Positions 36,451 through 45,855 of a DNA stretch of 64,000 nt are shown piece by piece (the first letter of the stretch is position 1; each line of letters begins with the position of its first letter). Made by a program: the position numbers and the translations under genes. A model generated the notes under the pieces. The model searched no databases and was not told the origin of the DNA. It saw only the letters and a program-made list of their open reading frames with translations. The DNA comes from Leptospira sp. B5-022 (GTDB lineage: Bacteria; Spirochaetota; Leptospiria; Leptospirales; Leptospiraceae): the NCBI RefSeq assembly GCF_000347035.1, contig NZ_ANIJ01000006.1, forward strand, positions 1-64,000, written 5' to 3'.

Positions 36451-38926
36451 ACGTCGGAAAATTTTGGACCTGTTCGAGCGAGATGTGAAGATGGGAGTGG
36501 ATTCTCTTGGCTCTACCATCGTTAAAAAACTGGAATACGAACTCGGAAAATATAAGAACAATACGTACAAAGAGGATATCTATCGGGCCTTAGCGATGAG
36601 CTTAAGGGATATACTTATCAGCAGGTGGAATGAAATTCAGGAACAATATAGGAGTAAGAAGGTTCGAAAAGTATATTATCTTTCGATTGAATATCTGCTC
36701 GGAACGTTACTGAGAACCAATCTGGCAAGTCTCCAGATGAAAAATACCGCTGAAAAAGCTTTGCAGAGTCTCGGATATGAACTTTCGGAAGTCGCTGAAA
36801 ACGAACCTGATGCAGCCTTGGGGAATGGCGGTTTGGGAAGATTGGCCGCTTGCTTTTTGGATTCGCTTGCAACGTTGAATTTTCCCGCTCAAGCGGCAGG
36901 TATCCGTTACGAATACGGGATTTTTAGACAAGAGATCCGAAACGGATTCCAGAGAGAGTATCCGGAGAACTGGTTGAACCAGGATAATCCTTGGGAGATT
37001 GCAAGAATGGATCTTGTATATCCCGTTCAGTTTTACGGGCAGATCAAGACGGATATCGATCATAAAGGTTGTTCGTTTTGTATTTGGGATCCTAAGGAAG
37101 TCGTACTTGCTGAAGCGTATGATGTTTTCATTCCGGGATTTAAGACGAATTCAGTCATCAATCTTAGGCTTTGGAAGGCAAAGTCTAGTAGGGAATTTAA
37201 CCTAGACTATTTTAATCACGGGGATTATTTGAGAGCCATCGAAGACAAACAAAAGTCTGAGAATATCTCTAAGGTCCTTTATCCCAACGATAGCATAGAA
37301 CAAGGGAGAGAATTGAGATTAAAGCAGGAATATTTTTTGGTAAGCGCGACTCTACAGGACGCCTTAGCACAATTTATTTCGGAAGAGGGGATCAAATGGG
37401 AGAATCTTCCTCGTAGGCTCATCTTTCATCTGAATGATACTCATCCTACCTTAGCGATCCCTGAATTTATGCGTTTGTTAATCGACGGGTATTCCATGGC
37501 TTGGGACCAAGCATGGGATTATACGACTCAATGTTTTGCATATACGAATCATACCATCATGCCGGAAGCATTGGAAAGTTGGACGGTGGATTTGATGGAA
37601 AATGTGTTACCTAGACATCTTCAGCTTATATACGAGATCAATTTCAATTTTCTGCAAGAACTTAGAAGGAAGAACGTTTCCGAAGATATTGTACGTAAGG
37701 TTTCCATTATAGAGGAAGGAAACCCGAAAAGGATCCGAATGTCCCATTTAGCGGTGGTAGCTTCTAAAAGTGTTAACGGGGTAGCAAAATTGCACACCGA
37801 AATCCTGAAGACCAATATATTTCCAGAATTCTATTCGTTGTTTCCGGAAAAATTTCATAATATAACTAACGGAGTCGCACATAGACGTTGGCTCCTTACT
37901 GCAAATCCTAAACTTTCGGATCTAATAACGGATAATATCGGAGATGGTTGGCAAAAGGATCTTTCTAATATATCGGAATTGGAAAAGTATTCGGGAGATA
38001 AGGAATTTAGACAGGAATGGGCTAAGATCAAAAAGGAAAATAAGGAATTTCTATCTAATTTTACTCTGAACACTTTAGGATTAAGGATCGATCCGAATTC
38101 CATATTCGATGTCCAGATAAAAAGAATACATGAATATAAACGGCAACTTTTGAATGTTTTGCGTATCGTGTACGACTATCAAAGGATCAAGGAAAATCCT
38201 TCCGGCCTTTACGCTCCTAGAACGGTCTTCTTTTCGGGAAAAGCCGCCCCGGGATATCGTAAAGCAAAGTTGATCGTCAAATTGATCCATTCTGTCGGAA
38301 ATGTCGTGAATTCGGATCCGCAAGTGAATCGGCTTCTTAAAGTCGTATTTCTTCCAAATTTTAATGTGGGTCTGGCTGAGAAAATTATTCCAGCCGCAGA
38401 TTTGTCCGAACAGATCTCTTGTCCGGGAACCGAAGCTTCCGGAACCGGAAACATGAAGTTCATGTTAAACGGAGCGCTTACCGTGTGTACATTAGATGGA
38501 GCTAATTTGGAAATTTTGGAAACTGTGAAGGATGAAAATATCTATGTATTCGGACATACTGTAGATGAGCTGAAAGAACTCAAGAATTCCGGCTACGATC
38601 CACTCATGATCTATAATACTGATCCTGCGATCATGAACGTTTTGAACGCAGTTCGAAAAGGTTTCTTTCTGAAGGAAGCTAAAGACCTTTTTAAGGATTT
38701 GGTGGACGAACTTCTGTTACGAGGAGATGCGTATTATTTGCTCGCGGATTTCCACTCTTACATAAACGTCCAAGATAGAATTTCAAAGGATTATTTACAT
38801 TCCGAAGATTGGACAAGACGAACGATCATAAATGCGGCAAGGGCCGGAAATTTTTCCTCCGACAGAACGGTCTTGGAATATGTTCAAAAGATCTGGAAGT
38901 TGAAAAAGTATATTCCTTCCGACTGA
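36437..38926 (+). CDS. glgP: Glycogen/maltodextrin phosphorylase
   Basis: 829 residues, normal for the family. Hallmarks: YYLSIEYLLGTLLRTNL, ALGNGGLGRLAACFLDSLATL, GIRYEYGIF, HLNDTHPTLAIPEFMRLL, NVGLAEKIIPAADLSEQIS and EASGTGNMKFMLNGALTVCTLDGANLEI, where Lys674 should bind PLP. It releases glucose-1-phosphate from alpha-1,4-glucan ends in the cytoplasm. Its start overlaps malQ by 14 bp. GlgX, MalQ and GlgP together make a complete degradation route; no glgB or glgC is present in this operon. Confidence 0.96.
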   Translation: METTERRKILDLFERDVKMGVDSLGSTIVKKLEYELGKYKNNTYKEDIYRALAMSLRDILISRWNEIQEQYRSKKVRKVYYLSIEYLLGTLLRTNLASLQMKNTAEKALQSLGYELSEVAENEPDAALGNGGLGRLAACFLDSLATLNFPAQAAGIRYEYGIFRQEIRNGFQREYPENWLNQDNPWEIARMDLVYPVQFYGQIKTDIDHKGCSFCIWDPKEVVLAEAYDVFIPGFKTNSVINLRLWKAKSSREFNLDYFNHGDYLRAIEDKQKSENISKVLYPNDSIEQGRELRLKQEYFLVSATLQDALAQFISEEGIKWENLPRRLIFHLNDTHPTLAIPEFMRLLIDGYSMAWDQAWDYTTQCFAYTNHTIMPEALESWTVDLMENVLPRHLQLIYEINFNFLQELRRKNVSEDIVRKVSIIEEGNPKRIRMSHLAVVASKSVNGVAKLHTEILKTNIFPEFYSLFPEKFHNITNGVAHRRWLLTANPKLSDLITDNIGDGWQKDLSNISELEKYSGDKEFRQEWAKIKKENKEFLSNFTLNTLGLRIDPNSIFDVQIKRIHEYKRQLLNVLRIVYDYQRIKENPSGLYAPRTVFFSGKAAPGYRKAKLIVKLIHSVGNVVNSDPQVNRLLKVVFLPNFNVGLAEKIIPAADLSEQISCPGTEASGTGNMKFMLNGALTVCTLDGANLEILETVKDENIYVFGHTVDELKELKNSGYDPLMIYNTDPAIMNVLNAVRKGFFLKEAKDLFKDLVDELLLRGDAYYLLADFHSYINVQDRISKDYLHSEDWTRRTIINAARAGNFSSDRTVLEYVQKIWKLKKYIPSD

Positions 38927-38959
38927 GGAATTTTTGAGGATAAAAAGAATAAATTCTAT

Positions 38960-38975
38960 ATACCCCATAGGGTAT
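38960..38975 (+). promoter_or_regulatory. CsoR/CstR-like operator palindrome
   Basis: ATACCC-CATA-GGGTAT is a perfect 6+4+6 palindrome, of the TACCC...GGGTA type bound by CsoR/CstR/FrmR-family regulators. It lies ~60 bp upstream of the DUF302 start. No such regulator is encoded in the window, so it would act in trans. Confidence 0.5.
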
Positions 38976-39037
38976 TATTACTTTTGAATAGTCTAATCAG
39001 TAAGGCCCTGGAACCGGGGATAAATGGAGACAGATTT

Positions 39038-39421
39038 ATGAAATATATCGTTGAGTCGGCCAAGAGTGTGGAGCAAGCTTCTTTGGATTTGCAGAAGAAC
39101 GTAGCCGAGGCGAAATATGGAGTGTTACATGTTCACGACCTCAAGGAAACTATGAAAAAGAAAGGGGTCGAATTTCCGGAAGAATGCCGAATTTTCGAAG
39201 TTTGCAACCCGCTCCGTGCGAGTAAAGTGCTAAGCGAGGATATGGAGATGAATTTCGCGCTACCTTGCCGGATCTCCGTTTACACTGATCATGGGAAAAC
39301 TAAGATTGGAATGATCAGACCCGAACCCCTTTTGCGGACTTTGTCCGACTCGAAAGTTTTGGCACAAGAGGCAAGAGAGGTCGAATCGGATTTGATTCGA
39401 ATTATCCAATCTAGTAAGTAA
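39038..39421 (+). CDS. DUF302-domain protein
   Basis: Start at 39038 (MKYIVESAKSVEQA) chosen because GGAG precedes it; an upstream in-frame TTG at 38984 would add 18 residues across the promoter region. The sequence AEAKYGVLHVHDLKETMKKKGVEFPEECRIFEVCNP...MNFALPCRISVYTDHGKTKIGMIRP follows the DUF302 pattern closely, with a conserved Cys pair (EVCNP, LPCRIS). The biochemical role of the family is not established. The CsoR/CstR-like palindrome upstream suggests control by copper, persulfide or similar stress. Confidence 0.85.
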   Translation: MKYIVESAKSVEQASLDLQKNVAEAKYGVLHVHDLKETMKKKGVEFPEECRIFEVCNPLRASKVLSEDMEMNFALPCRISVYTDHGKTKIGMIRPEPLLRTLSDSKVLAQEAREVESDLIRIIQSSK

Positions 39422-39545
39422 ACTTTTAGTTAGATCTTAAATCCGAAAATAGACATCCCTTAAGGAGTTATTGTTCGAGCAAACATCCTAAGAATATAAA
39501 CTATTCTTGCCAATTCGCTTATCATATCCTGAAATAAGAAATTCG

Positions 39546-41681
39546 ATGCCTAAAACGAGTTTCGATATTCTTTGGATCATTCTTTCTTCCGGATTGGTGT
39601 TTTTCATGCAGGCCGGATTTTTATGTTTAGAATCCGGCCTGACTCGAACCAAGAACTCGATCAATGTAGCAATTAAGAATATTACGGATTTCGGAATTGC
39701 TACTCTGGTTTTCTACTCGATAGGATTCGGGCTTATGTTCGGAACGACCTTTTACGGTTGGATCGGAAAGGATATGTTCTTTCCTGATTTTTCAAGAACA
39801 AGTCCGGAAACTTCCGTTTTCTTTTTATTCCAACTCATGTTCTGCGGAACTGCTGCCACAATTGTTTCCGGAGCCGTCGCGGAAAGAATGAAGTTCGGCG
39901 CTTATATCATCGTGACCACCATCATCTCTTCCTTGATCTATCCGATTTTTGGTCATTGGGTTTGGGGAAGAGACCTACAAGACTGGAACCGATTTACTGG
40001 TTGGCTTTCTCATCTTGGGTTTATGGACTTCGCAGGTTCCACTGCGGTACACAGTGTAGGCGGATGGGTCGGACTTTCCGCGATGATTCTCATCGGGAAT
40101 CGAACGGGTAAATACGGTAAGGATGGATCCGTCCGAAAGATCACGGGGCATAATCTGCCTCTCGCGATGCTTGGTACATTGATCCTTTGGTTCGGTTGGA
40201 TCGGTTTTAATGGGGGAAGCACTCTTGCATTCAACTCGGAAGTGCCAAAGATCATCGCAAATACTATGTTTGCCGCTTCCGGAGGAATGGCTTCCAGTTT
40301 GATCTATGGCTGGATCCGTTTAAAATATGCAGAAGCCACACTTCCTTTAAACGGCACCTTGGCGGGGCTTGTGGCAATCACCGCTCCTTGTAACGTTGTC
40401 AATTCCGTAGAATCGCTTCTGATCGGACTAATTGCAGGAATTTTAATGTTCGAAGCGGGAGTCGTATTAGATAAGCTTAAATTAGACGATGCGGTAGGGG
40501 CCATTCCTGTCCATCTTGTTTCCGGGATCTGGGGCACTTTGGCCGTTGGATTTTTCGGGGATCTTTCTATTTTAGGAACGGGGTTGGATAGAACTACTCA
40601 GATCCTTGTGCAGTTGCTTGGAGTGATTTCTTGTGCGATCCTTTCTTTTGGAGTTAGTTATCCGCTTCTTTCTGTAATTCATCGTTTTTATAGCCTGAGA
40701 GTTTCTCCCCAAAATGAATACCAAGGTTTGAATTATACGGAGCATAGGGCCACCACGGAGTTGATTGATCTGTTTATGGAAATGGAATACCAAAAGCAGA
40801 CAGGGGATCTAAGCCAGGATCTTTCTATAGAACCGTTTACGGAAGTGGGACAGATCGCAGAAAGGTATAATTTGGTTCTGGATAAGATCCGAACCAATAT
40901 TAAAGAAAAGGAAACTTTAGCTATAGAACTGGAGCATAATCTCAGTTTACTCCAAAGCGATCTATCCACCGCCCGAAAGATCCAATCAGGCATCATTTCT
41001 CAAGAAGATAAACTCACAGGAGAATTAGAGATTACTGTTAGATACCTTCCTCTGACGGAAGTGGGAGGGGATTTTTTCGATATTATGGAGCTTCGTCCCG
41101 GGCTCACTCGGGTGTTTCTTGCGGACGCTACGGGACATGGTGTGCAAGCGGCACTATTGACAATGGCGATCAAAGCGATTTATGAATCCTTAAAGCGTGG
41201 GATCTATAGTGTGACCGAAATTTTATATCATTTGAACAATGAGTTCTTGCATACATTCAAAAATTTGAATCAATTCTTTACATGTATCGTGGTCGATATT
41301 GATACGAATCTAAATTTGATCCGGTATTCTTCCGCAGGACATGTGCCTCAATATCTGATCCAAGGACAAGAAATACACTCTTTGGAAAAAACAGGAAGGA
41401 TCATGGGCGTGATCCCGAATACTAAATACACTTCTAACGAGATGAAGTTTACCCAAGATTCTAAACTAATACTTTTTACGGATGGTCTTTTCGAACAATG
41501 GAATTCTAATAAAGAGGAATTCGGAGAAGGTAGGGTGGAGGAGATCGTGGGGAATTTGAAAGGAATTCCTATGGGACAAGGGATCGATCAAATATTAAAT
41601 AAGTTGGATGAATTCTTGTCTGGATCTCCTAAACAAGATGATATTTCCGTTCTAGGAATTAGTAGAAAATCCAAAAAATAG
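39546..41681 (+). CDS. Ammonium transporter fused to PP2C/SpoIIE-type phosphatase
   Basis: From 39546 (MPKTSFDILW; a TTG at 39507 is an alternative) about 390 residues form an Amt/Rh-type channel with eleven hydrophobic segments. Its twin pore histidines are His169 (STAVHSVGG) and His323 (IPVHLVSGIWG). A linker with a HAMP-like/coiled-coil stretch (~430-485, ERYNLVLDKIRTNIKEKETLAIELEHNLSLLQ) leads to a PP2C/SpoIIE domain (~490-710) with ARKIQSGI, GGDFFDI, DATGHGVQAAL, SSAGHVP, LILFTDGLFEQWN and KQDDISVL metal-site motifs. It likely senses ammonium flux and dephosphorylates an anti-sigma-antagonist-like partner. No PII gene is adjacent. Confidence 0.92.
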   Translation: MPKTSFDILWIILSSGLVFFMQAGFLCLESGLTRTKNSINVAIKNITDFGIATLVFYSIGFGLMFGTTFYGWIGKDMFFPDFSRTSPETSVFFLFQLMFCGTAATIVSGAVAERMKFGAYIIVTTIISSLIYPIFGHWVWGRDLQDWNRFTGWLSHLGFMDFAGSTAVHSVGGWVGLSAMILIGNRTGKYGKDGSVRKITGHNLPLAMLGTLILWFGWIGFNGGSTLAFNSEVPKIIANTMFAASGGMASSLIYGWIRLKYAEATLPLNGTLAGLVAITAPCNVVNSVESLLIGLIAGILMFEAGVVLDKLKLDDAVGAIPVHLVSGIWGTLAVGFFGDLSILGTGLDRTTQILVQLLGVISCAILSFGVSYPLLSVIHRFYSLRVSPQNEYQGLNYTEHRATTELIDLFMEMEYQKQTGDLSQDLSIEPFTEVGQIAERYNLVLDKIRTNIKEKETLAIELEHNLSLLQSDLSTARKIQSGIISQEDKLTGELEITVRYLPLTEVGGDFFDIMELRPGLTRVFLADATGHGVQAALLTMAIKAIYESLKRGIYSVTEILYHLNNEFLHTFKNLNQFFTCIVVDIDTNLNLIRYSSAGHVPQYLIQGQEIHSLEKTGRIMGVIPNTKYTSNEMKFTQDSKLILFTDGLFEQWNSNKEEFGEGRVEEIVGNLKGIPMGQGIDQILNKLDEFLSGSPKQDDISVLGISRKSKK

Positions 41682-41750
41682 AATTTCACTTTTCATTTAT
41701 AAACTTGTGAAAAATCCGTAAGTTGTTACTTTGATACTTCTCAAGATCCT

Positions 41751-42101
41751 ATGTTATATCTTATCTTTAAATATGCTGTGACTTCCGCATTGGTGGTATT
41801 AATTTCGGAAATCGCTCGAAGGAACGATCGTTTAGGTGCTTTGATCGCTTCTCTTCCTTTGGTAACCATATTGACCTTGCTTTGGCTACAATTCGAAAAA
41901 ACGGAACCGGAGAAGATCTCCAATCATGCATATTACACTTTTTGGTTTGTGATCCCTACTTTACCTATGTTCTTGGTATTTCCTAAACTGCATTCTACAT
42001 TCGGTTTTTGGTCTGCGCTTGGTTCTTCTTTAGTCTTAACCGTTTTACTTTTTATTTCTTTTAATTACGTTCTTGAAAAATTCGGTATCAAACTTATTTA
42101 G
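41751..42101 (+). CDS. DUF3147-like small membrane protein
   Basis: 116 residues with four hydrophobic segments and the motif ARRNDRLGALIASLPLVTILTLLWL, typical of DUF3147 membrane proteins. Function unknown. It precedes the APH-like kinase by 11 bp in the same direction, so the two are probably co-transcribed with glpD. Confidence 0.8.
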   Translation: MLYLIFKYAVTSALVVLISEIARRNDRLGALIASLPLVTILTLLWLQFEKTEPEKISNHAYYTFWFVIPTLPMFLVFPKLHSTFGFWSALGSSLVLTVLLFISFNYVLEKFGIKLI

Positions 42102-42112
42102 AGAAGAGAATC

Positions 42113-42961
42113 ATGCCCGCTAAAAAAACAAACAGACCCAGTCCTGGAAATTCATTAGCAATCGGTAGGTCCGCGGAAATTTTGGAATATGGACCAAGCA
42201 AGATCCTGAAATTATTTTTTAAGGATACCCCTTCCTCCGAAGTAGACACGGAATATTCTAATTCCAAAATCGCCTTTTCTGCAGGCACTACTTCTATGAA
42301 ATGTCATGAGAAGGTCAAGATCGGAGATAGGCAAGGATTGGTCTTTGATAGATTGGATGGGATTTCTCTCACTAAACTTCCGGACAAAAAACCTCTGACT
42401 TTTTTTAGTCTTTCTACAATACTCGCTGACCTTCATCTGGATTTGCATAATAAAAAAACCAAAAAAATGAAGGATGTAAGATCGGAAGCGGTTAAAACTC
42501 TCTCTAGAGAGCCGCTTTCTTTCTTAAGTAAAGAAGAGAAGAAGACTGCAAAACAATTATTGGAGTCTTTGCCCGACGGCTCTTCCGTATTACATCTGGA
42601 TTTTCATCCGGAAGACGTGGTCGTAACAAAGGAATCCTACGTGATCATAGATTGGATGACCGCTTTAAAAGGAGATCCTGCGGCGGATGTAGCCTCTACC
42701 GTTTTTCTATTCCAAGACGCGGAACTTTGGCCTGGGACTCCTTTCTTAAAGATCCTATTCTATACGGTGGTACGAAAGTTCATCTTAAAAGGTTATTTAA
42801 AACGGTATCTTTCCGTTTCCGGAATGGATTGGAAGGAAGTGGAAAGATGGAGACTTCCTATATTAATTTTTCGTTTAGGACTTTGGAATATAGAAAGTGA
42901 AAGACCTGCTCTTCAGAAAGAGATCAGAGAGATTATTACCTCTTCTAAGGCAGGTAAATGA
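42113..42961 (+). CDS. APH-like small-molecule kinase
   Basis: 282 residues with the aminoglycoside phosphotransferase/choline kinase fold signature: HLDFHPEDVVVTKESYVIIDWMTALKGDPAADVA, giving the Brenner-type HxDxxxxN-like catalytic loop (here HLDFHPED, with Asp in place of the usual Asn) and the DW/DP metal-binding segment. The N-lobe is short and has a Lys-Leu-Phe-Phe strand (ILKLFFKD) for ATP binding. Substrate unknown. Its stop overlaps the glpD start (ATGA), so a link to glycerol or glycerophospholipid metabolism is plausible but inferred. Confidence 0.75.
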   Translation: MPAKKTNRPSPGNSLAIGRSAEILEYGPSKILKLFFKDTPSSEVDTEYSNSKIAFSAGTTSMKCHEKVKIGDRQGLVFDRLDGISLTKLPDKKPLTFFSLSTILADLHLDLHNKKTKKMKDVRSEAVKTLSREPLSFLSKEEKKTAKQLLESLPDGSSVLHLDFHPEDVVVTKESYVIIDWMTALKGDPAADVASTVFLFQDAELWPGTPFLKILFYTVVRKFILKGYLKRYLSVSGMDWKEVERWRLPILIFRLGLWNIESERPALQKEIREIITSSKAGK

Positions 42962-44580
42962 GTCCTCAAAAATTGGAACGATTTATCGAAAAACTAGGCG
43001 AGGAAGCTCTTTTTGACCTATTGATCATAGGTGGTGGGATCACCGGTTCTGCCTTGGCTTATGAAGCGGCCAGCAGAGGACTTTCCGTTGCTTTGGTAGA
43101 AAAGGAAGATTTCGGCGGAGCAACATCATCTGCCACAGGGAAGCTGATCCACGGTGGTTTAAGATATTTAAAACGTTTCGATCTGTCCTTAGTCAGAGAG
43201 GCGCTTAAGGAAAGAAGGATCTTGTCTAATATCGCTCCGAACTTGGTATATCCTTATCCGATGATCCTTCCGGATCCAGGTCTTTTGGAAAGAGTCGGTC
43301 TATTCGTATACGATCTACTTTCTTTTGATCGAAATTGGACCTGGGACAGATCCAAAAAGATCCCTGCGCATAAAATCCTTTCTAAAAAAGAGATCAAAAA
43401 TCGCGGTTTGGCTATGGACTCCGCGATCTATTTTTACGATTGTATCATGCCGAATCCCGAAAGATTGACTCTTGCATTTCTGAAATCGGCAGTACAAGAA
43501 GGCGCATCCGTTTCCAATTATACAAAAGCGGAAGAATTGATCTTCGAAGGGAACCGGGTTATAGGCGCTGTTGTTCAGGACGTCATTCATAATAAAAATG
43601 TAAAATTAAAAGCTTCCGTAATTGTGAACGCATCCGGGCCTTGGAGCCAGGATTTTTTGAATGGGACTAAAAAGATAAAAGTCCCTGTCCCTAAAACAAG
43701 ATCTGAAGGGATTTATCTCATCACTAAAAAATACTTTGATACAATGGTGCTCCATGTGGGGAAAAAAGGCCATTTCAGTTTCGCTCCTTGGAGAGGAAAG
43801 AATATGATTGGCCCCACGGAAAAAGCCTATTATGGTCCTGTGGAAGATTGGAAACTTTCTTCTGAAAGTATTTTAGAATTTTTGGAATATATCAATTCTT
43901 CCGGTTTACTTTCCGAAAAGCTGGAATTAAAGGACGTTGAGTTTGCTTACGGCGGGCTTAGGCCGCTTGCGGAAACTGGAGGAGAAGATAAGGAAACGTA
44001 TTCTGCTTCCAGAAAATCCGAATTACAAGATCATTCTAAGGACAGGATAGAGGGACTGATCAGTGCAGGCGGTGGAAAATATACTACCAGCAGACATTTT
44101 GCGGAGAAAATATTCAAACTCATCCGAAAGAAATCCTCTAAAAAAGTAGGGCCGAACGTTTCTAAGAAGAAATTCCTAAAAGGTTGCGAGATTCCTGATA
44201 TACAATCTTATTTAGAAAAAGCTAAAACTTCTCATCCTGATTTTCCTAAAAATACAATAGAGTATCTGGTCCGTCATTATGGAACGGAATACGAGTCCAT
44301 TCTGGAGTTAGCGGATTCTTCCGGACAATTATCGGAAGTATTGGACGAAGACGGAGAATTGGCAGCCCAGGTTCTGTATGCGATCCGTTTCGAAATGGCG
44401 ATGAACTTGCAGGATATTTTTTTGAGAAGGACCGGACTTGGTACTGTTGGACTTCCAACCGACGAGGTGATTTCTAAAGTAGTAGAGATCGCAGGTAAAG
44501 AGTGGAGATGGACTAATGAAAAAAAATCGGAAGAGATCCAAAAACTAAAAAGAAGACTGAAAGTCCCTGTTTCATTTTAA
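42958..44580 (+). CDS. glpD: FAD-dependent glycerol-3-phosphate dehydrogenase
   Basis: 540 residues, standard for aerobic GlpD. FAD-binding Rossmann motif LLIIGGGITGSALAYEAASRGLSVALVEKEDFGGATSSATGKLIHGGLRYL, then SRGL..., FAPWRGKNMIGPTEKAYYGP, FAYGGLRPL, and GLISAGGGKYTTSRHFAEKI. A C-terminal helical domain ends in RRTGLGT...E. It oxidises sn-glycerol-3-phosphate to dihydroxyacetone phosphate at the inner membrane and passes electrons to quinone. Coupled to the upstream kinase by a 4-bp overlap; convergent with the thiolase gene. Confidence 0.95.
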   Translation: MSPQKLERFIEKLGEEALFDLLIIGGGITGSALAYEAASRGLSVALVEKEDFGGATSSATGKLIHGGLRYLKRFDLSLVREALKERRILSNIAPNLVYPYPMILPDPGLLERVGLFVYDLLSFDRNWTWDRSKKIPAHKILSKKEIKNRGLAMDSAIYFYDCIMPNPERLTLAFLKSAVQEGASVSNYTKAEELIFEGNRVIGAVVQDVIHNKNVKLKASVIVNASGPWSQDFLNGTKKIKVPVPKTRSEGIYLITKKYFDTMVLHVGKKGHFSFAPWRGKNMIGPTEKAYYGPVEDWKLSSESILEFLEYINSSGLLSEKLELKDVEFAYGGLRPLAETGGEDKETYSASRKSELQDHSKDRIEGLISAGGGKYTTSRHFAEKIFKLIRKKSSKKVGPNVSKKKFLKGCEIPDIQSYLEKAKTSHPDFPKNTIEYLVRHYGTEYESILELADSSGQLSEVLDEDGELAAQVLYAIRFEMAMNLQDIFLRRTGLGTVGLPTDEVISKVVEIAGKEWRWTNEKKSEEIQKLKRRLKVPVSF

Positions 44581-44607
44581 GCTCGGATCTCCTCCGATCT
44601 AAGCGGG

Positions 44608-45789
44608 CTATTTTCTAGATTCGTAATTTTCTAATACGATTGCGATACCTTGTCCTCCTCCTATACAAAGAGAGGCCACTCCGTATCTTAGATTTCTACG
44701 TTTGAGTTCATAAGCAAGCGCCAATGTCACTCTGGTCCCGCTTGCTCCGAGTGGATGGCCGATCGCGATTGCTCCTCCGTTTACGTTTGTTCTTTCCGGA
44801 TCTAATCCCAATTCTCCGATCACTGCCAAGGTTTGGGAAGCATATGCCTCGTTGATCTCGAATAGATCTATATCTTTCAAATTCAGTCCCGCATTTTGGA
44901 GAGCCTTCGGGATGGCAAACACAGGACCAAGGCCCATCATTTTAGGATCGCAACCGACATTCGAATAACCTAATATAGACGCTAAAGGTTTGGTCCCATT
45001 CGTTTTTGCCCAATCTTCCGAGGCAAGTAGAATCGAGGCGGCTCCATCGTTGATCCCGGAAGCATTTCCCGCAGTGACAGTTCCATCTTTCAAAAATGCT
45101 GTGGGTAGATTTTTCAATTGGACCACACATTCTTCTCCTCGGATCTGTTCGTCTTTTTCGAGTAATACGGATTTTTTGCCTCCGGTTTGGACGGATATCA
45201 TTTCGGAGGAGAAGGTTCCGCTCTTTGTGGCCTTCTCCGCTCGCACTTGAGAAATTCCAGCCCATTCGTCTTGTTCCGCTCTGGAAATTTTAAAATGTTG
45301 GGAAATATTCTCGGCAGTCATTCCCATGGTCAGGTCCACAAAACAATCCGTGAGACTTTGGGCTAATCTATCTTCTGCGATGGCATCCCCATACTTGTTT
45401 CCCCATCTGGCTCCTTTTAATACGAATGGAGCGTTGCTCATGGACTCTGTCCCTCCGGCGAGGATAAGGCTGTTTTCTTTGGAGAGAATTTTACGCGCGC
45501 CTATCAGGATACTTTCTAATCCGGAACCGCAAAGTCGATTTACGGTGAGTGCGCTGGATTGTTCTGAAAGTCCCGATCTGAGAGAGATATGTCTGGAAAG
45601 ATATGCGGAGTCCTTATTATCCTGTATTACATTTCCATAAATAGATTCCTCTATTTTAGTAGGGTCCACTCCTGTTTTACGTACGGTCTCTTTGGCTGTG
45701 ATCACCGCCAAGTCGGAGGAACTATATTCTTTTAATCCTCCGCCGAACTTTCCAAAAGGGGTCCTTGCCCCGTCTACTATGACTACCAT
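44608..45789 (-). CDS. Acetyl-CoA acetyltransferase (thiolase)
   Basis: 393 residues, standard thiolase. Starts [17 protein letters not shown]. Active-site nucleophile Cys87 in [18 protein letters not shown]; the catalytic His in [14 protein letters not shown]; second Cys in [15 protein letters not shown]. It either condenses two acetyl-CoA or performs the last step of beta-oxidation; the sequence alone does not fix the direction. An operator-like motif in its 5' region also appears upstream of the neighbouring MarR gene, suggesting MarR control. Confidence 0.93.
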   Translation of the reverse strand: MVVIVDGARTPFGKFGGGLKEYSSSDLAVITAKETVRKTGVDPTKIEESIYGNVIQDNKDSAYLSRHISLRSGLSEQSSALTVNRLCGSGLESILIGARKILSKENSLILAGGTESMSNAPFVLKGARWGNKYGDAIAEDRLAQSLTDCFVDLTMGMTAENISQHFKISRAEQDEWAGISQVRAEKATKSGTFSSEMISVQTGGKKSVLLEKDEQIRGEECVVQLKNLPTAFLKDGTVTAGNASGINDGAASILLASEDWAKTNGTKPLASILGYSNVGCDPKMMGLGPVFAIPKALQNAGLNLKDIDLFEINEAYASQTLAVIGELGLDPERTNVNGGAIAIGHPLGASGTRVTLALAYELKRRNLRYGVASLCIGGGQGIAIVLENYESRK

Positions 45790-45805
45790 TTTGTCTCCTT
45801 ATATA

Positions 45806-45821
45806 TTGTATATACACTATT
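45806..45821 (-). promoter_or_regulatory. MarR operator candidate upstream of thiolase
   Basis: TTGTATATACACTATT, containing the palindrome TGTATATACA, lies ~17 bp before the thiolase start. It matches 13 of 16 bases of a motif at 46343-46358 upstream of the MarR gene. Confidence 0.5.
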
Positions 45822-45855
45822 ATGCCGATAAAATATTCAAATTCGTTCTACATTC

